From: Kocuria rosea
GTDB taxonomy: Bacteria > Actinomycetota > Actinomycetes > Actinomycetales > Micrococcaceae
Direction of reading: 5' to 3'
DNA length: 64,000 nt
NCBI RefSeq assembly: GCF_023715525.1
Contig: NZ_JAMBOG010000016.1
Location: 1 to 64,000 of the forward strand
The notes under the pieces are model-generated. The model was given only the letters and a program-made list of their open reading frames with translations, ran no database searches and was not told where the DNA came from. Every line of letters starts with the position of its first letter. Within the stretch, counting starts at the first letter, position 1. The position numbers were made by a program, and so were the translations under genes. This document shows positions 54,266 to 64,000 of this stretch, piece after piece.

Positions 54266-55670
54266 TGATGGGCCTTTCCTCGGGGTACTTGTAGAGCCGC
54301 CGGCGCGAGCGCAGGGCCAGCGCGGCGGCCACGGTGGTGGTGCCGATGCGGCCCACGAGCATGATGACGACCAGGGTGTACTTGCCCGCCGGGGGCAGCT
54401 CGCCGGAGAGCCCCACGCTGAGCCCGCAGGTGGCGTAGGCGGAGATCACCTCGAAGAGCACCCGGTCCAGGGGCTCGCCCGAGACGGAGACCAGCAGCCC
54501 GCAGCCCAGGAGCACGACGGTGGCGCCCATCATGATCACGGAGATCGCGATCCGCAGGGCGTCGTCGGGAATGGTGCGGAAGTGGGCGATGACGGACTTG
54601 TCCCCGCGGGCCTCCGAGAGGATCGCGAGGAAGACGACGGCGAGCGTGGTCACCTTGATGCCCCCGGCCACGGAGGCCGGGCCGCCGCCGGCGAACATCA
54701 GCGCGTCCGTGAGCAGCAGCGTCACCGGCTCCAGGCTGTTCATGTCCAGGAGGTTGAACCCGCCGGAGCGGACCATGACCGAGTGGAAGAAGCCCTCGAA
54801 GATCTTGTCCCCCAGGGGGCGGTCCCGCAGCGTGTCGGGGTTGGACCACTCGAAGGCCAGGAACAGCGCCCAGCCCACGAACAGCAGGATCGTGGTGGTC
54901 ACCAGGGTGAGCTTGGTGTTGAGGTTCCAGCGGGAGAAGCGCAGCCCGGTCTGGCGCAGCACCAGGACCACCGGGAAGCCGAACGAGCCCAGGAAGACCC
55001 CCAGGGCGATCGGGAGGAGGATCAGCAGGGCGTCGGTGTACGGGACGAGGCCGTCCGAGTGCGGGGTGAACCCGCCGTTGTTGTACGCGGAGACGGAGTA
55101 GAACACCCCGTGCCACAGGGCCGTGTGCAGGGGCTCCCCGGCGACGAGAAACCCCGCCGTCAGCACGACGGCGAGCACCGCCTCGATCGAGATGGACATC
55201 ACCACGATGATCCGCAGCAGCGAGCCGACCTCGCCCAGGCGGCCGATGTTGAGCGCCTCCTGCGTGATCAGCCGGGACTTCAGCCCCAGCTTGCGCCCGA
55301 TCGCCAGGGCGAGGATCGAGGTCATGGTCAGGGTGCCGAGCCCGCCGATCTGCATGGCGACCACGATCACCACGAGCCCGAAGAACGACCAGTTCGTGGC
55401 CGTGGAGACCGTGGTCAGGCCCGTGACGGTGACCGCGGAGGTCGCCGTGAACACGGCGTCCACCACGTTCGTGCGGACCCCCGGCGCCCAGGCGACGGGC
55501 AGCATCAGGAGCACGGAGAACAGGCCCACGACCCCGGCGAAGGAGAACACGGCCAGCCGGGCGGGGGAGCCCGCGGCGATGCGGTCCACGAGGTCGCGCA
55601 GCGAGGCGAGGAGCCAGAAGCGGCCCCGCTCCTCCTGGGTGATCCAGGGGCGGTGCTGCGGAACGCTCAA
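54258..55670 (-). CDS. TrkH/KtrB-type potassium channel subunit
   Basis: The 470-residue membrane protein has four M1-P-M2 repeats, with filter segments TVTGLTT, YNNGGFTPH, VRSGGFN and ATCGLSV supplying the key glycines. It carries K+ into the cell with the RCK protein encoded next. A TTG at 55670 with GGAGGAGGG just upstream is the start; there is no ATG near. Both genes of the pair use TTG, which should keep expression low. Confidence 0.92.
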   Translation of the reverse strand: MSVPQHRPWITQEERGRFWLLASLRDLVDRIAAGSPARLAVFSFAGVVGLFSVLLMLPVAWAPGVRTNVVDAVFTATSAVTVTGLTTVSTATNWSFFGLVVIVVAMQIGGLGTLTMTSILALAIGRKLGLKSRLITQEALNIGRLGEVGSLLRIIVVMSISIEAVLAVVLTAGFLVAGEPLHTALWHGVFYSVSAYNNGGFTPHSDGLVPYTDALLILLPIALGVFLGSFGFPVVLVLRQTGLRFSRWNLNTKLTLVTTTILLFVGWALFLAFEWSNPDTLRDRPLGDKIFEGFFHSVMVRSGGFNLLDMNSLEPVTLLLTDALMFAGGGPASVAGGIKVTTLAVVFLAILSEARGDKSVIAHFRTIPDDALRIAISVIMMGATVVLLGCGLLVSVSGEPLDRVLFEVISAYATCGLSVGLSGELPPAGKYTLVVIMLVGRIGTTTVAAALALRSRRRLYKYPEERPIIG

Positions 55671-55839
55671 CGACCCTCCTCCGGGGCGGGCTGGCCGTCC
55701 CGGTGCGGCGGGGACGGGGGCGGCGGGTGCCGCGACCGCTGACAGTATCCCACCGCGGCCCCGTGCCGTCCCCGGCGGGGCGAGGACACACAGGGCGGGC
55801 GGGCCCGTCGGGGCCGGCCGCAAGTGGTTCAATGTCTGT

Positions 55840-57051
55840 GTGACTTCTGCTACACCCGGCACCGGTGGCCCGTACCCGACGCGCCTGTTCTGGGATCCCG
55901 CGCTGCTCGAGTACAACTTCGGGGCCCACCACCCGATGCACCCGTCCCGGCTGGAGGTCACATACCGCCTCGTCCAGGCGTTCGGCCTCGACCGCCGGGA
56001 CAACGTCACGGTCGAGGCCCCCGGGGTGGTCCCCGACCGGGTCCTCAACCTCGTCCACCCCCAGCACTACGTGGACTCGGTGCGCGCCGTCAGCGCCGAC
56101 CCCTCCCTGCAGCTGCCGGACTCCGGGCTCGGCACCGAGGACACCCCGGCCTACCCGGGCGTGCACGAGGCCAGCGCCCGGCTCGTCGGCGGCAGCTACC
56201 AGGGCGCCGCGGCGATCCTCGCGGGCGACGCCGTGCGCGCCGTGAACTTCGGGGGCGGGATGCACCACGCCTCCGCGGAGAAGGCCAGCGGGTTCTGCGT
56301 CTACAACGACTGCGCCGTGGCGATCCAGCACCTGCTCGACCAGGGGGTGCGCAGGGTCGCCTACGTGGACGTCGACGGCCACCACGGGGACGGCACCCAG
56401 TCGATCTTCTACGGCGACCCCCGGGTCATGACCGTCTCCCTGCACGAGACGGGCCTGTCCCTGTTCCCCGGCACGGGCTTCGCCAACGAGACGGGCCGGG
56501 GGGAGGCCGTGGGGACCGCCGTCAACGTCGCCATGCCCACCACCGCCGACGACGCCATGTGGCTGCGCGCCTTCGACGCCGTGGTCCCGGCCCTGCTGCA
56601 GCAGTTCCGCCCCGAGGTGATCGTGAGCCAGCACGGCTGCGACTCGCACTTCGCCGACTTCCTCACCCACCTGCGGATCAGCGTCGACGCCCAGCGGCAG
56701 ACCGCCGTGGCCCTCGCCGCGCTCGCCGACGAGCTGTGCGAGGGCCGCTGGATCGCCACGGGCGGGGGCGGGTACAACTGCCACGACGTGGTGCCCCGGT
56801 CCTGGACCCACCTGGTGGGCGTCGTGGCCGGGCACCCGGTCGAGGTGGGCGCGAGCGTTCCGCAGCGGTGGCGGGACTACGTCCACGAGAAGTACGGGGC
56901 CGACGCCCCGCGGGTCATGGGCGACGAGGTGGACCTGTGGTGGCGCTCGTGGGAGGTCGGCTTCGACCCCAACGACGAGACCGACCGCACGATCATGGCC
57001 ACCCGCAAGGAGGTCTTCCCCCAGTGGGGGCTGGACCCCTGGTTCGACTGA
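55840..57051 (+). CDS. acuC: AcuC-type histone deacetylase-family protein
   Basis: The 403-residue class I HDAC-like enzyme has GGMHHASAEKASGFCVYND with the His pair, VDVDGHHGDGTQ and SQHGCDSHFADFL giving the zinc ligands, and ATGGGGYN with the oxyanion Tyr. AcuC deacetylates and activates acetyl-CoA synthetase in Bacillus; acs is in this window at 29034-30983. The GTG at 55840 has no ribosome-binding site; a TTCAAT 6 bases before it could be a weak -10 of a leaderless mRNA. Divergent from the potassium genes. Confidence 0.9.
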   Translation: MTSATPGTGGPYPTRLFWDPALLEYNFGAHHPMHPSRLEVTYRLVQAFGLDRRDNVTVEAPGVVPDRVLNLVHPQHYVDSVRAVSADPSLQLPDSGLGTEDTPAYPGVHEASARLVGGSYQGAAAILAGDAVRAVNFGGGMHHASAEKASGFCVYNDCAVAIQHLLDQGVRRVAYVDVDGHHGDGTQSIFYGDPRVMTVSLHETGLSLFPGTGFANETGRGEAVGTAVNVAMPTTADDAMWLRAFDAVVPALLQQFRPEVIVSQHGCDSHFADFLTHLRISVDAQRQTAVALAALADELCEGRWIATGGGGYNCHDVVPRSWTHLVGVVAGHPVEVGASVPQRWRDYVHEKYGADAPRVMGDEVDLWWRSWEVGFDPNDETDRTIMATRKEVFPQWGLDPWFD

Positions 57052-57108
57052 GCGGCCGTGGTCGTGCAGGGGACCGTGCCGGTGCCGGGAGGCGCGCCGC
57101 ATCGCGTC

Positions 57109-57114
57109 TACAGT
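57109..57114 (+). promoter_or_regulatory. -10 box of the ArsR-type gene (leaderless)
   Basis: TACAGT is followed by GATCGA and the ATG at 57121. Confidence 0.5.
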
Positions 57115-57120
57115 GATCGA

Positions 57121-59086
<1,966 letters not shown>

Positions 59087-59090
59087 GCCG

Positions 59091-59120
59091 GTGCGGGTCC
59101 GGCGCCCGCCGGGCCCGCAC
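59091..59120 (+). terminator. Terminator of gdhA
   Basis: GTGCGGGTCCGGC (59091-59103), loop GCCC and GCCGGGCCCGCAC (59108-59120) form a 13-bp stem with one U-G pair, beginning 5 bases after the gdhA stop. Confidence 0.85.
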
Positions 59121-59199
59121 GGGCGTCCCGTCCACCCCACGACACGTCCGGACCCCGGAACGTCCTCACGGGCGGCCCGGAGGTCCTACCCTGGAGACT

Positions 59200-60006
59200 A
59201 TGGCAACGCATCGACAGGTCCTGCAGTGGCTGGAGAACGAGCTGTTCGACGGCCACCTCGTGCTGGGCCAACAACTGCCGTCGGACCGCGACCTCGCGGC
59301 CATCCACCGCGTCTCCCGCAACAACATGCGGGAGGCGCTCAAGACCCTCGAGGCGCAGGGCATCGTGCGGCTCTTCGACGGGCCGCGCAAGTCGATCCTG
59401 CCCATGCTGGTGCGGGAGCCGGCGGCCTCCGCGGGCCCGGCCCTGCAGCTGCACATGGCGACCTCGGACTACCCCCTGCGGGACATCGTCCAGACCCGGG
59501 TGCTCCTCGAGACCTGGGCGCTGGAGCGCTCGGACCCGCAGCACCCGGCCATGGCCGAGCTGCGGGGCCTGCTCGAGCAGATGGCCCGGGAGGACCTGTC
59601 CCTCAAGGAGTTCCACCACCTCGAGGTCAGCTTCCACATCGCCCTGTGCAAGACGGCCGGCAACGCGGTGGTCTCCGCGCTGATGTCGTCCCTGCGGGAC
59701 TCCATCTACGAGTACACGATGGCGCTCGTGGGCCACGTCCCCCTGTGGAGCGCCACCTCGGAGCGGCTGCGCGCCGAGCACCAGGCGATCTACTCCGCGG
59801 TGGCGGCCGGGGACCGCAAGCTCGCGGCCCGGCTCGTGGCCGAGCACATCGAGTACCAGTACCGGGAGGCGGGCGTGGACCCGGACCAGGAGCAGCGCAG
59901 CCCCGGCCCCGTCCCGGACCTGCCCGCCGAGCTGCCGGTGCACGCCGAGGACGTCGCCGAGGAGGCCCCCGACGACGTGCCGCGGCAGGTGCCGCGCAGC
60001 GCCTGA
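59200..60006 (+). CDS. GntR/FadR-family transcriptional regulator
   Basis: The 268-residue protein has a GntR winged HTH at 5-70 (LPSDRDLAAIHRVSRNNMREALKTLEAQGIV) and an all-helical FCD effector domain at about 95-225, with the family's metal-ligand His positions (FHHLEVSFH, LRAEHQAI, VAEHIEYQ). An acidic tail of about 40 residues follows. Ligands are usually organic or fatty acids. Its place after gdhA is suggestive but a terminator separates them. TACCCT 7 bases before the ATG suggests a leaderless start. Confidence 0.88.
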   Translation: MATHRQVLQWLENELFDGHLVLGQQLPSDRDLAAIHRVSRNNMREALKTLEAQGIVRLFDGPRKSILPMLVREPAASAGPALQLHMATSDYPLRDIVQTRVLLETWALERSDPQHPAMAELRGLLEQMAREDLSLKEFHHLEVSFHIALCKTAGNAVVSALMSSLRDSIYEYTMALVGHVPLWSATSERLRAEHQAIYSAVAAGDRKLAARLVAEHIEYQYREAGVDPDQEQRSPGPVPDLPAELPVHAEDVAEEAPDDVPRQVPRSA

Positions 60007-60179
60007 GCGGGGTGCTCGGGGACGTCCCCGCCCCCGAATACAGCAATCTCCCCCCGAGACGGTAGGGTGTCAGTGAACGTTTGCCCGGCCGTCACCGTGC
60101 GCGGCCCGGCACCCCTGGTGCCCGCCGCGCGGAACGCCCCCGGGGGACACCACCGAGACATGAAGATGCGAGGGATCCT

Positions 60180-60278
60180 ATGGGTTCAGTGATCAAGAAG
60201 CGCCGCAAGCGGATGTCCAAGAAGAAGCACCGCAAGCTGCTGCGCAAGACGCGCCACCAGCGCCGCAACAAGAAGTGA
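60180..60278 (+). CDS. Small ribosomal protein bS22 (AURKAIP1/COX24 type)
   Basis: A 32-residue, extremely basic protein: [19 protein letters not shown] leads, then [10 protein letters not shown]. It matches the mycobacterial protein bS22 found near the decoding centre of the small subunit. GAGGG precedes the ATG at 60180. The terminator at 60297 follows closely. It is a good actinobacterial marker. Confidence 0.92.
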   Translation: MGSVIKKRRKRMSKKKHRKLLRKTRHQRRNKK

Positions 60279-60296
60279 CCCTGCGCTGAGCGCACC

Positions 60297-60334
60297 ACCG
60301 GGGCCGCCGTCCTCCACGGGACGGCGGCCCCGGT
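60297..60334 (+). terminator. Terminator after bS22
   Basis: ACCGGGGCCGCCGTCC (60297-60312) pairs fully with 60319-60334 across a 6-base loop, 18 bases after the stop. Confidence 0.88.
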
Positions 60335-60362
60335 GCGTTCCGGGGGTCCGGGGGCGGGACCG

Positions 60363-60368
60363 TAGCAT
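60363..60368 (+). promoter_or_regulatory. -10 box of the glutaredoxin-like gene (leaderless)
   Basis: TAGCAT is followed by GGGCCC and the ATG at 60375. Confidence 0.5.
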
Positions 60369-60374
60369 GGGCCC

Positions 60375-60638
60375 ATGAGCTCCTCCACCCCTCCCGCCGT
60401 GACCCTCCTGACCCGGCCGGGCTGCCACCTGTGCGAGGCCGCCCGGGAGTCCGTGGGCCGCGTCACCGCCGCGCTCGGCCTGGGCTGGGCCGAGGTCGAC
60501 ATCACCACGGACCCGCAGCTGCTGCGCCGGCACGCCGAGGAGATCCCCGTGGTGCTCGTCGACGGCGTCCCGCGGGACTTCTGGAGCATCGACGAGCGGC
60601 GCCTCGCCCGGCTGCTGCGGGAGCGCCTGGACGGCTGA
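60375..60638 (+). CDS. Glutaredoxin-like thiol protein
   Basis: The 87-residue thioredoxin-fold protein of the DUF836/glutaredoxin-like family has a CHLC active site in TRPGCHLCEAA and the cis-Pro region EIPVVLVDG. It probably handles thiol-disulfide exchange in the cytoplasm. It starts the run of genes leading to cytochrome c maturation factors, an order often seen in Micrococcaceae-type genomes. Confidence 0.88.
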   Translation: MSSSTPPAVTLLTRPGCHLCEAARESVGRVTAALGLGWAEVDITTDPQLLRRHAEEIPVVLVDGVPRDFWSIDERRLARLLRERLDG

Positions 60639-60697
60639 GCCGTCCCGCCCGCGGCTCCTTTTGGGCCTGGCGCGCGGGTTCTGGGAACATGGGGGCC

Positions 60698-61369
60698 ATG
60701 CCCTCCACGACCGTCCACCTGCTGCGCCACGGCCAGGTGCTCAACCCCCACCGCCTCGTCTACGGGCGGCTGCCGCACTACGGCCTGACCGAGCTGGGCG
60801 CGCGGATGGCCGAGGCCGCCGCGGCCGAGCTCGTCCGGCGCGTGGGCACCGGCTCCCGGATCGTGCACCTGGTCTCCTCCCCGCTGCAGCGCGCGCGGGA
60901 GACCGCCGCGCCGGTGGCCCGGGAGCTGCGGCTGCCGGTGCACCCCGACGAGCGCGTCATCGAGCCCCGCAACCACTTCGAGGGCCTGCACGTCGGCACG
61001 GGGGAGCTGCTCAAGCCCCGGCACTGGCCGCACATGCTCAACCCGCTGCGCCCGTCCTGGGGGGAGCCCTACCGGCAGCAGGTCGCCCGCATGGCGGAGG
61101 CCGTGCTGGACGCCGGCCGCACCGCCGTGGAGCGGGGCGGGGACGGCGCCGAGGCCGTGGTGGTCTCCCACCAGCTGCCCATCTGGCTCACCCGCCGCTC
61201 CGCCGAGGGCCGGCCCCTGCCCCACGACCCGCGCCGGCGCCAGTGCAACCTCGCGTCGCTGACCACGCTGGTCTTCGACGACCTCCACGCCGGGCGCCCG
61301 CCCCGGGTCCTCTACAGCGAGCCCGCCGCCCGGTACTACCCAGGGGTCAACCAGCTTCCCGGTTCATAA
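60698..61369 (+). CDS. Histidine phosphatase-family protein
   Basis: The 223-residue phosphoglycerate-mutase-like protein has the phospho-His site LLRHGQVLNP, SSPLQRARETA, and the second catalytic His in VVVSHQLPIW. The substrate is unknown. GAACAT lies 7 bases before the ATG; an upstream ATG at 60689 is in frame. It precedes tlpA by 54 bases. Confidence 0.88.
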   Translation: MPSTTVHLLRHGQVLNPHRLVYGRLPHYGLTELGARMAEAAAAELVRRVGTGSRIVHLVSSPLQRARETAAPVARELRLPVHPDERVIEPRNHFEGLHVGTGELLKPRHWPHMLNPLRPSWGEPYRQQVARMAEAVLDAGRTAVERGGDGAEAVVVSHQLPIWLTRRSAEGRPLPHDPRRRQCNLASLTTLVFDDLHAGRPPRVLYSEPAARYYPGVNQLPGS

Positions 61370-61423
61370 TGACCGGGCGCCGCCGTCGTCCCCGTCCCCT
61401 CCAGAGCACCAGGTGATCCGCCC

Positions 61424-62044
61424 GTGACCTCCCGTCCCCCTGCCTCCCCCCGCCCGTCCCGCCGCAGCGTGCTCTCGCTCGCGGGCCTCGGCGTCCTCGG
61501 GCTCGCCCTCGCCGGGTGCGCCGAGGAGGACTCGCTGGCCCAGCAGGCGAACTCGGGCGACCAGAAGGGCTACATCGCCGGCGACGGCACCGTCTCCGAG
61601 TACCCGGCGGGGGAGCGGGGCGAGCCCGTGCAGTTCGAGGGCGCCCTCTTCGACGGCACCGCGCTCACCGCCGAGGACCTGCGCGGGAAGCCCGCCCTGC
61701 TGAACTTCTGGTACGCGGGCTGCGCCCCGTGCCGGGTCGAGGCCCCGGACCTCAAGGAGCTCGCCGAGCGCTTCGACGGCCAGGCCGCGTTCTACGGGGT
61801 GAACCTGCGCGACGAGCGGGCCACCGCCGAGGCCTTCGAGCGCAACTTCGGGATCCCGTACCCGTCCTTCGAGGACAAGGACGGGGGCGTGCTCATGGCC
61901 CTCAGCGAGTTCGTGCCCCCGCAGGCCGTGCCGACCACGCTGGTGCTCGACGCCGAGGGGCGGGTGGCCGCCCGCATCCTCGGGGTCGCGGACCGCTCCG
62001 TGCTCGAGACCCTCCTCGAGGACACGGTGGCCGGGACGGCATGA
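61424..62044 (+). CDS. TlpA/ResA-type thioredoxin lipoprotein
   Basis: The 206-residue extracytoplasmic thiol reductase has a lipobox LALAGC with acylated Cys32 and the active-site Cys100-Ala-Pro-Cys103 in WYAGCAPCR, plus the cis-Pro segment QAVPTTLVLD. It should reduce haem-binding cysteines of apocytochrome c using electrons from CcdA, encoded next with an ATGA overlap. A twin-Arg-like SRRSVLS stretch stands before the signal core. GTG start at 61424. Confidence 0.9.
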   Translation: MTSRPPASPRPSRRSVLSLAGLGVLGLALAGCAEEDSLAQQANSGDQKGYIAGDGTVSEYPAGERGEPVQFEGALFDGTALTAEDLRGKPALLNFWYAGCAPCRVEAPDLKELAERFDGQAAFYGVNLRDERATAEAFERNFGIPYPSFEDKDGGVLMALSEFVPPQAVPTTLVLDAEGRVAARILGVADRSVLETLLEDTVAGTA

Positions 62045-62802
62045 CGGCCGGCAACCCCTTCGCCGAGATCGTCCTCGACGGGTCCCTGCTCGCCGCGCTG
62101 CCGGTGGCGCTGCTCGCCGGGCTCGTCTCCTTCGCGTCCCCGTGCGTGCTCCCGCTGGTGCCCGGCTACCTCGGCTACGTCACCGGGCTGACCGGCGCGG
62201 ACCTGCAGGAGCAGCGCCGCGGTCGCGTGGTCGGCGGCATCCTGCTCTTCGTCCTCGGCTTCTCCGCCGTGTTCCTGCTGATGTCCGTGCTGCTGGCCCA
62301 GCTCGGCGCCTACGCCTGGTTCCTGGGGCAGGGCTGGATCACCGTGGCCCTGGGCGGGCTCGTCGTGCTCATGGGCATCGTGTTCCTCGGCGGGTTCTCC
62401 TTCTTCCAGCGGGACCGCAAGATCGAGCGGCGCCCCCCGCCCGGACTGTGGGGCGCCCCCCTGCTCGGCGTCACCTTCGGGCTGGGCTGGGCGCCGTGCA
62501 TCGGCCCGACCTTCGCCGCCGTGCAGGCCCTCGTCTACGTGGACGGCGCCTCGACCGGCAAGGCGGCCGTGCTCACGGTCGCCTACTGCCTGGGCCTGGG
62601 CGTGCCGTTCCTGCTCCTGGCCCTCGCCCTGCGCCGCGGCATGGGCTCCCTGGGCTTCTTCCGCCGGCACCGCCTCGCGATCCAGCGGGCGGGCGGGGGG
62701 CTGCTCGTCCTCGTGGGCCTGCTCATGATGACGGGCGCGTGGACCGCGTTCGTCTCCTGGGTCCAGGCCGAGCTCGTCACGGACTGGGTGATGCCGATCT
62801 GA
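62041..62802 (+). CDS. ccdA: CcdA-type thiol-disulfide transporter
   Basis: The 253-residue membrane protein has six helices and the two redox cysteines in FASPCVLPLVPGYLGY and GWAPCIGPTFAA. It moves reducing power from cytoplasmic thioredoxin to the outer-face TlpA protein during cytochrome c assembly. Confidence 0.93.
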   Translation: MTAGNPFAEIVLDGSLLAALPVALLAGLVSFASPCVLPLVPGYLGYVTGLTGADLQEQRRGRVVGGILLFVLGFSAVFLLMSVLLAQLGAYAWFLGQGWITVALGGLVVLMGIVFLGGFSFFQRDRKIERRPPPGLWGAPLLGVTFGLGWAPCIGPTFAAVQALVYVDGASTGKAAVLTVAYCLGLGVPFLLLALALRRGMGSLGFFRRHRLAIQRAGGGLLVLVGLLMMTGAWTAFVSWVQAELVTDWVMPI

Positions 62803-62846
62803 GCACCTCCGAGCCCCGCCCCGTCACCGACAACCGAAAGGCCGGC

Positions 62847-64000
62847 ATGAGCACCTCAGCGCCCCCGTCGTCGGGTCCCCCGCCCGAGGGGTCCCCGGAC
62901 GCGTCCCGCACGGGCGGGCCCGATGTCGAGCTCCCGGCGCTGGGGCCCCTCGGGCTGCTCCGGTGGGCGTGGACGCAGCTGACCAAGATGAACACGGCGC
63001 TGTTCCTGCTGCTGCTGCTCGCGGTCGCCGCGGTGCCCGGGTCGATCTTCCCGCAGCGCATCCAGGACCCGGCGAAGGTCAGCGACTACATGGAGAACAA
63101 CCCGGTCCTGGGGGAGTGGCTGGACCGCCTCCAGTTCTTCGACGTCTTCTCCTCGGCGTGGTTCTCCGCGATTTACCTCCTGCTCTTCGTCTCCCTCGTG
63201 GGGTGCGTGATCCCGCGGGCGGCCAAGCACTGGCGCGCGTGGCGGGCCGAGCCCCCGCGCACCCCGCGGCGGCTCGAGCGGCTGCCCGAGCACCGGGCGT
63301 TCGCCCTGGGCGGGCGCGACGGCGCCGCGGCGCCGGCCCCCGCCGACGTCGTCGCCGACGCCGCACGGCTGCTGCGCAAGCGCGGCTACCGGGTGGCCGT
63401 GCGCGACGCCGGCACCGCCGCGCCCTCCGTGGCCGCCGAGCGCGGGATGTGGAAGGAGGTCGGCAACGTCGTCTTCCACCTGGCGCTGCTGGGCGTGCTC
63501 GTGTCCGTGGCCGTGGGCTCCCTGTTCGGCTACAAGGGCCAGCGCGTGGTCGTGGAGGGCGAGTCCTTCGTGAACACCCTCATCGGCTACGACTCCTTCA
63601 CCCCGGGCACCAACTACGACGCCGACTGGCTGGAGCCCTTCTCCGTGCGGCTGGACCGCTTCGAGGCCGAGTTCAACCGCGACACCACCAACCCCGACAA
63701 CTACGGGGCGCCGCTGGACTTCACGGCCGAGGTCACGGTGCAGGACGAGCCGGGCGCCGAGCCGCGCCAGGAGGTGCTCAAGGTCAACCAGCCTCTGAAC
63801 GTCGGCGGGGTGAAGACGTACCTGGTGGGCAACGGCTACGCCCCGGTGATCCGGGTGACCGACGGCAACGGGGACGTCGCGTTCGAGGGCCCCGTGGTGA
63901 CCGTCCCGACCGACGGCGTCTACACGTCCTCGCTCGTGCTCAAGGTCCCGGACGCGCGCCCCGACCAGCTCGGCTTCGTGGGCCTGCTGCTGCCCACCGC
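62847..64000 (+). CDS. resB: ResB, cytochrome c biogenesis protein (partial)
   Basis: The first 384 codons are present; the frame is open to the window edge. After a Pro/Ser-rich start come helices at about 47-63 (MNTALFLLLLLAVAAVPGS), about 105-120 and about 205-222 (VFHLALLGVLVSVAVGS), then the large extracytoplasmic ResB domain (LEPFSVRLDRFEAEF). It works with ResC/CcsA to deliver haem to apocytochrome c. The partner gene is expected just beyond the edge. ATG at 62847 follows GAAAGG. Confidence 0.93.
   Translation, partial: MSTSAPPSSGPPPEGSPDASRTGGPDVELPALGPLGLLRWAWTQLTKMNTALFLLLLLAVAAVPGSIFPQRIQDPAKVSDYMENNPVLGEWLDRLQFFDVFSSAWFSAIYLLLFVSLVGCVIPRAAKHWRAWRAEPPRTPRRLERLPEHRAFALGGRDGAAAPAPADVVADAARLLRKRGYRVAVRDAGTAAPSVAAERGMWKEVGNVVFHLALLGVLVSVAVGSLFGYKGQRVVVEGESFVNTLIGYDSFTPGTNYDADWLEPFSVRLDRFEAEFNRDTTNPDNYGAPLDFTAEVTVQDEPGAEPRQEVLKVNQPLNVGGVKTYLVGNGYAPVIRVTDGNGDVAFEGPVVTVPTDGVYTSSLVLKVPDARPDQLGFVGLLLPT

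Overview
The window is 64 kb of very GC-rich DNA with GTG and TTG starts, genes packed with 1-4 base overlaps, and an actinobacterial gene set. That set includes a MarP-type serine protease, a WD40-type STAND ATPase, the 32-residue AURKAIP1/COX24-type ribosomal protein bS22, a Crp/GlxR-type regulator, class E/F sortase chemistry and a TlpA-CcdA-ResB block. The best guess is a Micrococcaceae member, Kocuria-like; this is inferred from gene content and style, not proven. No IS element, integrase, phage gene, CRISPR array or rRNA was seen. There is one tRNA, Pro(CGG), at 13799-13875. No stretch over about 300 bases lacks a gene.

Layout. 77-2279: a two-domain glyoxalase-like protein and a divergent GT1 glycosyltransferase with stacked palindromes in its promoter. 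2533-13723: a complete monoderm Tad (Flp) pilus locus, cpaA-like peptidase, flp, tadE, tadG-like, cpaB, tadZ, tadA, tadB, tadC. It continues without a break into a sortase, a large surface protein ending in an MADTG sorting-like signal, and a lipoprotein, and ends at a strong terminator. Two intergenic regions of this locus are AT-rich, and the flp leader and the flp-tadE gap can both fold. 14132-17097: two tandem M28 aminopeptidases, one secreted with a PA domain and one without PA but with an LPATG wall anchor. 17130-20569: two HAD hydrolases, an NADP-dependent oxidoreductase and the ohr/ohrR peroxide pair. 20723-26301: a mini zinc-ribbon protein, an alpha/beta hydrolase, a metallophosphoesterase, a class A PBP, DUF4177, RidA and Nudix genes. 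26393-32802: the Crp regulator, MarP protease, aroQ, acs, nth and a CoA-type Nudix hydrolase. 32962-40883: an HTH-STAND-WD40 receptor-like ATPase facing a Pol I-like polymerase and a DUF1998 helicase. 41152-44275: a DeoR-galT-galK operon. 44370-53579: tRNA hydroxylase trhO, a methyltransferase, a flavin-type oxidase, topA, Ppx/GppA, a TIM-barrel protein and proC. 53597-57051: a Ktr/Trk potassium pair and an AcuC deacetylase. 57121-60278: an ArsR regulator, gdhA, a GntR regulator and bS22. 60375-64000: a glutaredoxin-like protein, a histidine phosphatase, and tlpA-ccdA-resB of cytochrome c maturation, the last cut by the window edge.

How it fits together. The 2.5-17 kb region looks like a cell-surface programme: pilus assembly, a sortase and at least two candidate sortase substrates. 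Most other genes are housekeeping. Many of them start directly 6-7 bases after a -10-like hexamer, which suggests widespread leaderless transcripts. The least explained items are the Tad-linked sortase without a recognisable catalytic Arg, the structured flp leader, the HTH-STAND-WD40 protein and a 15-C tract in front of the DUF1998 helicase.
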